DNA from: Bradyrhizobium ivorense
Lineage (GTDB): Bacteria; Pseudomonadota; Alphaproteobacteria; Rhizobiales; Xanthobacteraceae
Assembly: GCF_900696085.1 (NCBI RefSeq)
Contig: NZ_CAADFC020000022.1
Coordinates: 124,001-188,000 of the forward strand
Length of the DNA: 64,000 nt
Direction: 5' to 3'
Shown in pieces: positions 18,509-28,110 of the stretch (position 1 is its first letter; each line of letters starts with the position of its first letter). Made by a program: the position numbers and the translations under genes. The notes below the pieces were generated by a model, which had not been told where the DNA came from, made no database searches, and saw only the letters and a program-made list of their open reading frames with translations.

Positions 18509-18536
18509 TTATTATGGAAATGCAGGCGGCGTTCAA
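18509..18536 (-). promoter_or_regulatory. Sigma-70-like promoter giving a leaderless XRE-GNAT transcript
   Basis: On the minus strand TTGAAC (18536-18531) and TAATAA (18514-18509) are separated by 16 bases. Seven bases follow to the ATG at 18501, so the predicted first transcribed base is at the start codon. No Shine-Dalgarno-like sequence is present. Confidence 0.55.
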
Positions 18537-18706
18537 GGGCCTCTGTGGGCTGCGCTCCGCCTCGCTTGTGAACGTCGCCGCTGCGACTATCTCGGGGGTG
18601 ACAATGCCCGGTGCAATCGTGTAACAGGGCGCGACTTCACGAAAACCCGTAAAGCCGATAGCGCCGTTTGTCTGGCCGCTTGGCGGCTTGTGACGGAAGG
18701 CTTGCG

Positions 18707-19099
18707 ATGCAGACTGTCGTTATCATCATCCATCTCATGATCGTCGCCGTGCTGATCGGTGCCGTGCTGCTGCAGAAATCTGAAGGCGGCGGCCTCGGCA
18801 TGGGCGGCGGCGCCGGCTTCATGTCGAGCCGCGGCACCGCCAATTTGCTGACGCGGACCACGGCGATTCTGGCGGTCGGCTTCTTCATCACCAGCCTGTT
18901 CCTGTCCTGGTATGCGGGCTACGACCGCAAGCCGAGTTCGATCATCGGGACCGGCGCGCCGGCGCAGCAACAGCAGCCGGCCGGCGGCACGCCGATGAAC
19001 GCGCCGACCTCCGGCGGCATCCTCGATTCGCTGAAGAAGGCCGACGAGCAGCAGGGCCAGCAGGCACCGAGCGGTCCGCAGGCGCCACGGTCGCAATAA
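18707..19099 (+). CDS. secG: Preprotein translocase subunit SecG
   Basis: A 130-residue inner-membrane protein with two membrane helices (about residues 2-22 and 50-70). The cytoplasmic loop between them contains the conserved L-L-Q-K-S-E-G-G-G-L-G and L-T-R-T-T-A-I-L segments. It assists SecYE and SecA during export. The C-terminal extension, rich in Gln, Pro and Ala, is typical of alphaproteobacteria. The start at 18707 (MQTVVIIIH) follows GGAAGG; an upstream ATG at 18668 would add unrelated residues. It precedes pyrG as in related genomes. Confidence 0.95.
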   Translation: MQTVVIIIHLMIVAVLIGAVLLQKSEGGGLGMGGGAGFMSSRGTANLLTRTTAILAVGFFITSLFLSWYAGYDRKPSSIIGTGAPAQQQQPAGGTPMNAPTSGGILDSLKKADEQQGQQAPSGPQAPRSQ

Positions 19100-19221
19100 A
19101 GCAGGGTGGCCATGCGGGATGCCGCGCTGGCATTCTGCTTCGAGAACCCCCATTAATACTCTGAAATCGCTTCAAATTTAACGTCACCCACAGCCCGGTC
19201 GGTAGTTTGCCGCGGAGAGCC

Positions 19222-19238
19222 GATTCGTTTTGCGAATC
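19222..19238 (+). promoter_or_regulatory. Small leader hairpin before pyrG
   Basis: GATTCG (19222-19227) pairs with CGAATC (19233-19238) over TTTTG, 28 bases before the pyrG start. Function unknown; it may be only a leader structure. Confidence 0.3.
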
Positions 19239-19266
19239 ACAGGAAGCGGATTAAAGGTAAAGTCCC

Positions 19267-20898
<1,632 letters not shown>

Positions 20899-20906
20899 TC
20901 CGGCGC

Positions 20907-21575
20907 TCACGCCGGCACGGTGCAATCCTCGCTGGCCCGGCGCTCGCCGGTAATGCGCGCGACGGATGAATCGTCCGCCGGCGCGCTATCGCGCGTGATC
21001 AGCTTGTATTGCGGCCGCCGCGTCAGCTTGTAGACCGCAGCGGGCGGCACGTTGAGCAGCGCGCGATCGACCAGGGTGGCGCGCAGGCCGAGCCGGTCGA
21101 GAATCGGCCGCGGCACCGGGCAGCGCATCCCGTAGGTGAACTGATAGAACGCGCCGCCGGGACGCAGATAGCTGAATGCGCCGCTGACGATCGAGATCAC
21201 CTTGCGCGGCGACATGTTGAGCAGCGGCAGGCCGCTGATCACGGCGCCGACCGGCGATCCCCGGTAGAGCTGCTCCGAGGCCAGCCGCGCCGCATCCATC
21301 CACAGTACGCGCGCGCCGGGAAAGCGCAGCTGCAACAGCCGCATGAAATCCGAGCCGTATTCGATCAGCGTCAGATCCTGCTGGCGCACGCCGCGCTTCA
21401 GCAGCTGATAGGTGAACGCGCCGGTGCCCGGGCCGAGCTCGAGGAGCGGACCGGTCGCAGCCGTGATGTCGCGCGTGATCAGCTCGGCGAGCGCTGCGCC
21501 CGAGGGCGCGATCGCGCCGACGCGGCCGGGCGCCGCCATCCAGGCCGTGAAGAACGAGAGGAAGTCGTGTGCCAT
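20907..21575 (-). CDS. SAM-dependent methyltransferase, probable phospholipid N-methyltransferase (PmtA-like)
   Basis: 222 residues. Motif I for SAM binding is clear (L-L-E-L-G-P-G-T-G-A-F-T). The N-terminus, with F-L-S-F-F-T-A-W and G-A-I-A-P-S-G, resembles rhizobial PmtA proteins that methylate phosphatidylethanolamine toward phosphatidylcholine, and the S-G-L-P-L-L-N-M segment fits the same group. The ATG at 21575 follows GGGAAAG. It lies 93 bases after the histidine kinase gene on the same strand, so it may be the third gene of a response regulator-kinase-methyltransferase unit. rRNA adenine methyltransferases share motif I, but the N-terminus argues against them. Confidence 0.72.
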   Translation of the reverse strand: MAHDFLSFFTAWMAAPGRVGAIAPSGAALAELITRDITAATGPLLELGPGTGAFTYQLLKRGVRQQDLTLIEYGSDFMRLLQLRFPGARVLWMDAARLASEQLYRGSPVGAVISGLPLLNMSPRKVISIVSGAFSYLRPGGAFYQFTYGMRCPVPRPILDRLGLRATLVDRALLNVPPAAVYKLTRRPQYKLITRDSAPADDSSVARITGERRASEDCTVPA

Positions 21576-21667
21576 TTGCTTTCCCAGCAAGGTGAGTTCG
21601 CGCCCCGATTCCAGTGCGGGGCGTGAGCTGTTTTGCGGGAGCTGGATTGCAGCAACATTGCGCGGTG

Positions 21668-23047
21668 TCACGCCACGATCGGCGCCGGCGGCAGCGTCAG
21701 GCGGAAGCACGCGCCGCCGTTCGGCCCGTCGAGCACGGAGACGTGACCGCCATGCAGTCTTGCGATCTCGCGCACCATGTTGAGGCCGAGGCCGGCGCCG
21801 CGATCGAGCGGCTTCAGCCGGTAGAACGGATCGAAGATCTGCGCGCGCTGCTCCGGCGGAATGCCGTCGCCTTCGTCCGTGACGTCGATGGTCGCGGCGC
21901 TGCCGACATGGATGGTGATGGTGCCGCGGCGGCCGCCATGCTGGATCGCGTTCTGCACCAGATTGGTCAGCGCGCGCTCCAGCGCGGCGCGGTCGCCTGT
22001 CGTCTCGACACGTTCGGTCGCAGTCTCCAGCGACAATTCGTAACCGGCGGCGATCGCCAGCGGCGCGAGATCGGCGGCAACGCCGCGCGCGACCGCGACG
22101 AGGTCGACGCGGACAAACGGGTTGCGGCACTGGTCGAAGCGCTGGATGTCGAGCAGCTGCTCGGCGAGCGTCGCGAGGCGGGCCGCGTCCTCGAGCAGAT
22201 GGGTCTTTTCGGGGCTCGGCGGCAGCGATTCCAGCCGCGTGTTGAGGATCGCGATCGGCGTGCGCAATTCATGCGCTGCATCGGCGACGAAGCGCTGGTG
22301 CCGCGAATAACCGTCGTCGAGCCGCTTCAGCGCGTCGTTGATGGCGGTCACCATCGGCACCACTTCGAGCGGCAGATGATCTGCGGACAGCCGGCTGCCG
22401 CGCTGGCGGAAATCGATCCGGCGCGCCTGATCGGCCGTGGTGGCAAGGCCGGCGAAGGCGCGCTTGATCACCATCGGCGTCGCCACGAAGGTCGCCGCGG
22501 CCATCAGCAAGAGGCCGGGCACGGTGACGGCGAGGAAGGTCAGCGAGGCCGTGAACAGCGCCTTGGCGCCGAGCATCCGGCCCTGGGTGGCGGTCACGAT
22601 CTGAACGTTGCCGGCGTCGGTGTTGACGCGCTTCAGGCGCGCCGGCGGCTTGCGCGGGTCGTCCTCGAACATCTGCCAGCCGAGCCGCGCCTGGCTGATA
22701 TGGTCGAGCGCAGCGCCGAGGTTTGCAAACTCGTCGGGCACCCTGCCTTCGGACAGCGTGTTGCCCTGGCGGTCGCGCACGATGAACCAGAGATCGGGGG
22801 CTTCCTCGCGCAGCTGCTTCAGCGCCGCCGTCGGGCGCAGCACCAGTCTGCCGTCGGCCTCGCGCCCGAGCGACCATTGCACGACGTCGATGACGCGGTC
22901 CTCGTCGCGGTTGATCACCGGCAGGCCGCAGGTCCACAGCGCACCGACCACCAGCGCGATGATGGCGGCCAGCAGCGCGGCCTGCAGCGTCACCAGCCGC
23001 CAGCTCAGCTTGGTGCGCAGACAATAGTGATCGGCGATCTCGCTCAT
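21668..23047 (-). CDS. Two-component sensor histidine kinase
   Basis: A 459-residue membrane kinase. Membrane helices at about 18-40 and 165-190 flank a periplasmic sensor region of about 120 residues, followed by HAMP, HisKA (phosphoacceptor H259 in DAAHELRTP) and an HATPase domain with L-V-Q-N-A-I-Q-H-G, D-E-G-D-G-I-P and G-A-G-L-G-L-N. Resembles the QseC/TctE group; the signal is unknown. It starts 20 bases after the cognate response regulator and precedes the PmtA-like gene. Confidence 0.93.
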   Translation of the reverse strand: MSEIADHYCLRTKLSWRLVTLQAALLAAIIALVVGALWTCGLPVINRDEDRVIDVVQWSLGREADGRLVLRPTAALKQLREEAPDLWFIVRDRQGNTLSEGRVPDEFANLGAALDHISQARLGWQMFEDDPRKPPARLKRVNTDAGNVQIVTATQGRMLGAKALFTASLTFLAVTVPGLLLMAAATFVATPMVIKRAFAGLATTADQARRIDFRQRGSRLSADHLPLEVVPMVTAINDALKRLDDGYSRHQRFVADAAHELRTPIAILNTRLESLPPSPEKTHLLEDAARLATLAEQLLDIQRFDQCRNPFVRVDLVAVARGVAADLAPLAIAAGYELSLETATERVETTGDRAALERALTNLVQNAIQHGGRRGTITIHVGSAATIDVTDEGDGIPPEQRAQIFDPFYRLKPLDRGAGLGLNMVREIARLHGGHVSVLDGPNGGACFRLTLPPAPIVA

Positions 23048-23066
23048 AAGGTAAGCACCGCTTCGC

Positions 23067-23741
23067 TCATGATACCTGCTTCAGGAGATAGCCGACGCCG
23101 CGGATGCTGTGGATCTCGATCCCGGCGTCATTGTCGGCGAGCTTGCGCCGCAGGCGCGAGACATGGGCGTCGAGCGCGTTCGACTGGATCTCGTCGTCGA
23201 AAGTGTAGACCGCTTCCTCCAGCGTCGCGCGCAACACGGTGCGGCCCATGCGGCGCAGCAGTGCCTCCAGCACCAAGAGCTCGCGCCGCGGCAGGTCGAG
23301 CGGCCGGCCGTCGACGCTGACCTCGCGATGGCTGCAATCGAACGCGACGCGGCCGGCCTTGATGATTTCGAGCTGCAGCCCGGCGGGGCGGCGCAGCACG
23401 GCGCGCAGCCGCGCCAGCAATTCCTCGACCGCGAACGGCTTTGCCAGATAGTCGTCGGCGCCGCTGTCGAGGCCGATGATGCGGTCGGCGAGGTCGCCGC
23501 GCGCGGTCAGCACGATGATCGGCACGCCGTCGGCCCGGGCCCGCAGCTTTGGGATCAGGGCCAGCCCGTCGCCGTCGGGCAGTTGGCGGTCGAGCAGCAC
23601 CGCGGCATGCACGTCGGCGGAAATCGCCTCTTCGGCCTCGGCAAGGGTCGGCACATGGTCGACCACCATGTCGTAGCCCTTGAGCGCCTGTGACAATGCC
23701 GCCGCCATTTCGACCTCGTCTTCCACCAGCAAAATCCGCAT
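23067..23741 (-). CDS. OmpR/PhoB-family response regulator
   Basis: 224 residues. Receiver domain with acidic pocket V-E-D-E at 6-9, phosphoacceptor D51 in L-L-D-R-Q-L-P-D-G-D-G and K101 in L-A-K-P-F. A winged-helix DNA-binding domain follows (L-P-R-R-E-L-L-V-L-E, then D-A-H-V-S-R-L-R-R-K-L). First gene of a minus-strand unit with the histidine kinase; the 180-base region upstream (23742-23921) is divergent with the NIPSNAP gene. Targets unknown; the neighbouring PmtA-like gene suggests membrane lipid or envelope control, as inference. Confidence 0.95.
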   Translation of the reverse strand: MRILLVEDEVEMAAALSQALKGYDMVVDHVPTLAEAEEAISADVHAAVLLDRQLPDGDGLALIPKLRARADGVPIIVLTARGDLADRIIGLDSGADDYLAKPFAVEELLARLRAVLRRPAGLQLEIIKAGRVAFDCSHREVSVDGRPLDLPRRELLVLEALLRRMGRTVLRATLEEAVYTFDDEIQSNALDAHVSRLRRKLADNDAGIEIHSIRGVGYLLKQVS

Positions 23742-23921
23742 GTTGTTCGCGATCCAGTCCTCGCAGGTCTCAAACGGTCGGTTCTAGCGCCATCAACATT
23801 GCAGCAACATTGCGAGAATGGCGCTGACGGGGCGGGCAGGGGTGCCATGTTGTCACCCCTCAAGACAGGGGGGAACCCGCTCGCTATAACCGCCCGCGCC
23901 AACGATATGGGAGGACCGCCA

Positions 23922-24248
23922 ATGATCTACGAGACCCGCGTCTACCGCTGCCTGCCGGGCCGGCTGCCGGCGCTGCTGAAGCGTTTTGAGACCATTACGC
24001 TGAAGCTGTGGGACAAGCACGGCATCAGGCAGGCCGGCTTCTTCACGACGCTGGTCGGCGAATCCAACCAGGAACTGACCTATCTGCTGGCCTGGGAATC
24101 GCTCGCCGAGCGCGAGAAGAAATGGACCGCGTTCCAGACCGACCCGGAATGGATCACCGCACGCGCCAAGACCGAGGAGGACGGCCAGATCGTTCTCAAC
24201 ATCGTCAACCAGCTCCTGGTGCCGACGGCGTTCTCGTCGGTGAAGTGA
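23922..24248 (+). CDS. NIPSNAP family protein
   Basis: A 108-residue dimeric alpha-beta-barrel-type protein: M-I-Y-E-T-R-V-Y-R at the start, then the F-E-x-I-T-L-x-L-W-x-K-H-G-I region and L-L-A-W-E-S-L-A-E-R-E-K-K-W-x-A-F. These match bacterial NIPSNAP proteins, whose biochemical role is unclear. The start at 23922 follows GGGAGG; the frame is open upstream to 23799 without similarity. Monocistronic, followed by a palindromic repeat. Confidence 0.88.
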   Translation: MIYETRVYRCLPGRLPALLKRFETITLKLWDKHGIRQAGFFTTLVGESNQELTYLLAWESLAEREKKWTAFQTDPEWITARAKTEEDGQIVLNIVNQLLVPTAFSSVK

Positions 24249-24279
24249 GCTGACGCCGGAGCATTGGGGCTCTATCCCC

Positions 24280-24358
24280 GTCATTGCGAGCGAAGCGAAG
24301 CAATCCATCGCGCCGCATATGCCGCACGATGGATTGCTTCGCTGCGCTCGCAATGACG
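24280..24358. repeat. Palindromic repeat, CGTCATTGCGAG family, copy 2
   Basis: Starts CGTCATTGCGAGCGAAGCG and ends GCGCTCGCAATGACG; the arms pair over most of their length, including AAGCAATCCAT with ATGGATTGCTT. It sits between convergent NIPSNAP and PAAR-type genes. Confidence 0.9.
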
Positions 24359-24375
24359 AGAGGCGGGTAACGGAG

Positions 24376-24714
24376 CTATTGCGGGCAGCCCGAGGTCTGG
24401 TCGCCTTCACGGACCATCGGCTTGCCGTTGATGAAGACGCCGTGGCTGCCCGAGGTGGTCTTGCCGCCGCAATGGGTGCGGTCGCCGATCACGGCCGCCG
24501 GCTTGCCGTTGATCAGGACGTTGGGCACGCCTTCGATCAGCGGGCCGCCATTGCTGGTGGTGTCGCCGCTGCGCGCGGCCGGCTTGCCGTTGACGATAAC
24601 GCCGGTGGCGCCGCTGGTGACGACGCCGGGCTGCTGGCTGCTCGCCTGTCCGTAGGCCAGGCCCGGCAGTGTGGACAGGCCGGCCAAAACTCCGATCACA
24701 AGCGCCATGCGCAT
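24376..24714 (-). CDS. Exported PAAR-motif protein
   Basis: 112 residues with a signal peptide (M-R-M-A-L-V-I-G-V-L-A-G-L to A-Y-G). The mature part has three tandem PAAR-type units built on V-x-V-N-G-K-P-A-A-R-S-G-D, V-L-I-N-G-K-P-A-A-V-I-G-D and V-F-I-N-G-K-P-M-V-R-E-G-D, each followed by a small Gly-rich turn; Cys and His occur late (T-H-C-G-G, S-G-C-P-Q). Classical PAAR proteins cap the VgrG spike of type VI secretion and lack a signal peptide. No VgrG, Hcp or effector gene is nearby, so a T6SS role is doubtful. The start at 24714 follows GAGG. Confidence 0.75.
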   Translation of the reverse strand: MRMALVIGVLAGLSTLPGLAYGQASSQQPGVVTSGATGVIVNGKPAARSGDTTSNGGPLIEGVPNVLINGKPAAVIGDRTHCGGKTTSGSHGVFINGKPMVREGDQTSGCPQ

Positions 24715-24879
24715 GGGTGCCTCATTGCATCTGTTCCCGGTCAGTCTATAGGGGCTGATAGGGCAGGATTGTGATAGCACGGACCGGCCCACGGCGTCAG
24801 CGCAACCCCCTCAAGCGGTGGGATGGCTTGATCCATCACGCACCGGATTGCATGGTCGCCCGCGAAAGGATGCAGCATT

Positions 24880-25737
24880 TTGACCAGTCACGTTTCCGCG
24901 CAGGCCACAGCGCCCGTCGTCGCCGTTGGATCGGTGCAGTTCGGCAACCATTTGCCGCTCCAGATCATCGCCGGCCCCTGCCAGCTCGAGAGCCGCGCCC
25001 ATGCGCTCGAGGTGGCCTCGGCGCTCAAGGACATCGCCGGACGGCTCAAAGTCGGGCTAGTCTACAAGACCTCGTTCGACAAGGCCAACCGCACCAGCGC
25101 CTCGGCGGCACGCGGCATCGGGCTTGCGCAGGCGCTGCCGATCTTCGCCGAGATCCGCTCCTCGCTCGGGCTGCCTGTGCTGACCGACGTGCATGAGGCG
25201 AGCCAGTGCGCTGATGTCGCGCAGGCGGTCGACGTGCTGCAGATTCCGGCCTTCCTGTGCCGGCAGACCGATTTGCTGCTGGCGGCGGCCGCGACCGGCA
25301 AGGTCGTCAACGTCAAGAAGGGCCAGTTCCTGGCGCCCTGGGACATGGCGAATGTGGTGACGAAAATCACCGGCGCCGGCAACGCCAATGTGCTGGTCAC
25401 CGAGCGCGGCGCCTCGTTCGGCTACAACACGCTGGTCTCGGACATGCGCGCGCTGCCGATCCTGGCGCGCACCACCGGCGCGCCCGTGATCTTCGACGCC
25501 ACCCATTCGGTACAGCAGCCCGGCGGCAAGGGCACCTCGTCCGGCGGCGAGCGCGAGTTCGTCCCGGTGCTGGCGCGCGCCGCGGTCGCGGTCGGGGTTG
25601 CCGGCGTGTTCATCGAGACCCATCCCGATCCCGATCATGCGCCGTCCGATGGCCCCAACATGGTGCCGCTGCGTGATTTCGAATCCCTGGTCAAGCGGCT
25701 GATGGATTTCGATTCGCTCGCCAAGACGATGGCCTGA
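24880..25737 (+). CDS. kdsA: 3-deoxy-8-phosphooctulonate synthase, metal-dependent type
   Basis: A 285-residue TIM-barrel enzyme joining arabinose 5-phosphate and PEP in Kdo synthesis for lipopolysaccharide. Motifs: A-G-P-C-Q-L-E-S-R (C34), Y-K-T-S-F-D-K-A-N-R-T-S, D-A-T-H-S-V-Q-Q-P-G-G and E-T-H-P-D-P-D-H-A. The Cys in A-G-P-C is the metal ligand of the Aquifex-type metal-dependent class; the E. coli non-metal enzyme has Asn there. The start is TTG at 24880 with GAAAGGA upstream. Same strand as pyrG but separated from it by the inserted minus-strand genes. Confidence 0.96.
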   Translation: MTSHVSAQATAPVVAVGSVQFGNHLPLQIIAGPCQLESRAHALEVASALKDIAGRLKVGLVYKTSFDKANRTSASAARGIGLAQALPIFAEIRSSLGLPVLTDVHEASQCADVAQAVDVLQIPAFLCRQTDLLLAAAATGKVVNVKKGQFLAPWDMANVVTKITGAGNANVLVTERGASFGYNTLVSDMRALPILARTTGAPVIFDATHSVQQPGGKGTSSGGEREFVPVLARAAVAVGVAGVFIETHPDPDHAPSDGPNMVPLRDFESLVKRLMDFDSLAKTMA

Positions 25738-25753
25738 CGCGGCGGATCCGGAC

Positions 25754-26962
25754 ATGACCGCAACGAGCGGCATGCCGCCGGCCCTCAATGTCATCACGCT
25801 GGCGACGTTCGCGGCGAGCCTGTCGGTGCGCGCGCTCGATCCGGTGCTGCCGCATGTCGCCGACGATTTTTCCGTCAGCATCGCGACCGCGGCGAGCTTT
25901 GCCGCGGTGTTCGCCTTCACCTTCGCAGCGGTCCAGCCGGCAATCGGCGCCGCCGCGGACCTGTTCGGCAAGGCGCGGCTGATGACGATCTGCCTCGCGC
26001 TGCTCGGCCTCGCCAATATTCTGGGCGCGCTCTCGACCTCGTTCCCGATGCTGTTCGTGACCCGGATTCTCGCCGGCATCGGCTCCGGCGGCGTGTTTCC
26101 GGTGGCGCTGTCGCTGACCTCCGATCTGGTCGGCCCGGAGAAACGGCAACTGGCGATCGGGCGGACGCTGGCGGGCTCGATGACCGGCAATCTGCTCGGT
26201 GCGACGGCGTCAGGCCTGATCGGCGATCTGCTCGGCTGGCGCGGCGTGCTCGCGGTGCTCGGCGCGCTCGTCATCATCGTCGCGCTTGCGGTGGCGGCCG
26301 GCTTCCGCGGCGCTGCGCTGAACCGTCCGCCGCGGACCAGCCTGAAGGCACTTCGCCACGGCTATCGCACCATCTTCACCAACCCCAATGCGCGGATCTG
26401 CTATTCGGCGGTGTTCGTCGAAGGCTGCTGCGTGCTCGGGCTGTTTCCGTTCATCGCCTCGTTCCTGTTCGAGCTCGGCGAGACCTCGCTGTCGATCGCC
26501 GGCATCGTGATCGCCGGCTTTGCGATCGGCGGCTTGCTCTACACCCTGACGGTGGCCCGTCTGCTGCCGTGGCTCGGCGTCCGCGGCATGATGATCGCGG
26601 GTGCGACGCTGGTCGCGATCCAGCTCGTCGGTGTCGCGTTTGGGCCGCTCTGGAAGCTGCAGATGGCGGGCCTGCTGGTCATGGGCCTCGGCTTCTACAT
26701 GATCCATGGCTGCCTGCAGGTGTTCGCCAGCGAGCTCTCGGTCGAAGCCCGCGCCACCGCGCTGTCGCTGCATTCTTTCTTCTTTTTCATGGGCCAGACC
26801 GTCGGCCCGATCGCCTACGGTTTCGGCCTGCAGCACGCCGGCAAGACGCCGACGCTGGTCTCGGCCGCCGCCGTGATGGTCGTGCTCGGCTTTGTCTGCG
26901 CGAAATATTTGAAGCAGCGCCGTCCGGCCGATGCCGACGCACGGCCCGACGTAGAACCTTAA
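25754..26962 (+). CDS. Major facilitator superfamily transporter
   Basis: A 402-residue inner-membrane carrier with about 12 predicted helices. The first cytoplasmic loop carries a degenerate motif A (A-A-D-L-F-G-K-A-R-L), and helix 4 has R-I-L-A-G-I-G-S-G-G. This layout is typical of drug/metabolite exporters of the DHA1 type. Substrate unknown. It starts 17 bases after the kdsA stop, so it is probably co-transcribed with kdsA, although a functional link to Kdo synthesis is not evident. Confidence 0.85.
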   Translation: MTATSGMPPALNVITLATFAASLSVRALDPVLPHVADDFSVSIATAASFAAVFAFTFAAVQPAIGAAADLFGKARLMTICLALLGLANILGALSTSFPMLFVTRILAGIGSGGVFPVALSLTSDLVGPEKRQLAIGRTLAGSMTGNLLGATASGLIGDLLGWRGVLAVLGALVIIVALAVAAGFRGAALNRPPRTSLKALRHGYRTIFTNPNARICYSAVFVEGCCVLGLFPFIASFLFELGETSLSIAGIVIAGFAIGGLLYTLTVARLLPWLGVRGMMIAGATLVAIQLVGVAFGPLWKLQMAGLLVMGLGFYMIHGCLQVFASELSVEARATALSLHSFFFFMGQTVGPIAYGFGLQHAGKTPTLVSAAAVMVVLGFVCAKYLKQRRPADADARPDVEP

Positions 26963-27069
26963 GCGATCCCGCACGCGCGTAGCTGCGCTGGTGTGTCGCA
27001 TCCGACCGCTCCAAACATCTCGAATTCAGCGCTAATGTTCCGCCGTCGAGCTATCGCGCGGAGCCGATC

Positions 27070-27330
27070 ATGGCTTCAAGGATGTCTTCGGGCACTGTCG
27101 CGTTGCTGCTGGTCGGAGCAACAGTGCTTCTGATCGCCTTGATCGCAAGCCGGCCACCTGCGTGGATCCTGCTGCTGCTAGGATCCCTCGCGCTGGCTGT
27201 GCTGTATATCGTGGCAAGGTCAAGGTCGCGTTACGATCCGCTCGATCAGCGCTTCGGCAGCTGCATCCCACCGATCTCCAGACCGAAGACCGGCGGCGGC
27301 GATGGCTCCGATCACAGCAGCGACGGCTAA
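27070..27330 (+). CDS. Small membrane protein of unknown function
   Basis: 86 residues. The first half has two hydrophobic stretches (about residues 8-27 and 31-49) separated by S-R-P-P, then a basic turn (A-R-S-R-S-R) and a Gly/Ser/Asp-rich tail. Predicted to form a two-helix hairpin in the inner membrane. No family recognised. The ribosome-binding site GGAG is spaced eight bases before the ATG. 108 bases after the MFS gene in the same direction. Confidence 0.55.
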   Translation: MASRMSSGTVALLLVGATVLLIALIASRPPAWILLLLGSLALAVLYIVARSRSRYDPLDQRFGSCIPPISRPKTGGGDGSDHSSDG

Positions 27331-27457
27331 CATCCATCAGATGCCCCGCCTACCGCTCCAGGGAGCGAGCTGGTAACCTTGCGCTCGCGAAGGGGGAAGG
27401 CGTCGGCGGTTTAGCCGGTGCAGCCAAGCCGGCACGGCCGAGCGCGGGAGCGATGCG

Positions 27458-27898
27458 ATGATACTCAGTCCGGATCATGTGACGATCGCGGTGGCGGACG
27501 CAGGCCGGGCGATCGAATTCTTCGCGCTCCTTGGCTTCAGAAAAACTCACGTCGCGACCATCGACGGTGGCATTCCCGCGAAGTACATGGGTATGCCGAA
27601 CATGAAGGCGCAGCACATCACCCTCGCACTCGAAGGAGCGGAGTCTCCTTTCGAAATCCAGCTGCTCGAGTTCGACCTGCCGCAAGGGACCGATGCGGGT
27701 GTGCATCCTACTAACCTGCGAAAGCTTGGCTTCAATCACCTCGCGTTCCGCGTCGATGACATTGAAGCGGCCACTGCGCACCTTGTGGCCAACGGTGTCA
27801 CCATGCTGAGCGACGAGATGGACTACATCTCGAGAAAGCTCCGGCTGTTCGAGGGTCCCGAAGGCATCACCTTCGAGCTGGTCCAGCGGGACGCTTAG
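27458..27898 (+). CDS. VOC/glyoxalase superfamily protein
   Basis: A 146-residue vicinal-oxygen-chelate protein with the repeated beta-alpha-beta-beta-beta pattern. The first half opens L-S-P-D-H-V-T-I-A-V-A-D; the second has L-G-F-N-H-L-A-F-R-V-D-D-I and F-E-G-P-E-G-I-T-F-E-L-V. Candidate metal ligands are the His of D-H-V, the His of N-H-L and the Glu of F-E-L-V. Such proteins include glyoxalase I, dioxygenases and resistance proteins; the substrate is not deducible. Start chosen with GGGAGC upstream. No operon partner. Confidence 0.85.
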   Translation: MILSPDHVTIAVADAGRAIEFFALLGFRKTHVATIDGGIPAKYMGMPNMKAQHITLALEGAESPFEIQLLEFDLPQGTDAGVHPTNLRKLGFNHLAFRVDDIEAATAHLVANGVTMLSDEMDYISRKLRLFEGPEGITFELVQRDA

Positions 27899-27974
27899 AC
27901 GCTTCTCGCTGGTGCGTTTTGCGGCTGCCATGGCGGACAAGCCTTCAAGCTGCCCAGCCCTTGATGCGCAAGCC

Positions 27975-27988
27975 TTGATCCTGATCAA
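27975..27988 (+). promoter_or_regulatory. FixK/FNR-type binding site upstream of the SulP gene
   Basis: TTGATCCTGATCAA is a perfect TTGA-N6-TCAA palindrome, the consensus for FNR/FixK/CRP-family low-oxygen regulators. It lies 106-123 bases before the likely SulP start codons. A typical activating position, about 40 bases before transcription start, would give a leader of 60-90 bases. Confidence 0.65.
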
Positions 27989-28110
27989 GCATCGCTGCGC
28001 GGCGATTGCTCAACTCGATGCCCTTCGACCAAGGATGGTTGCTGCGACGCAGCAGAGGCGGGCAGTGAACCGCGCGACGGATGCGTGACGTGCCAGCGGG
28101 ATTTGCCACA

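Noticed and set aside
24376..24714. Type VI secretion locus around the PAAR protein
   Set aside because: No vgrG, hcp or tss gene in the window and the protein has a signal peptide.
27961..27972. Second FNR-like half, TTGATGCGCAAG
   Set aside because: Spacing between half-sites is five bases instead of the required distance.
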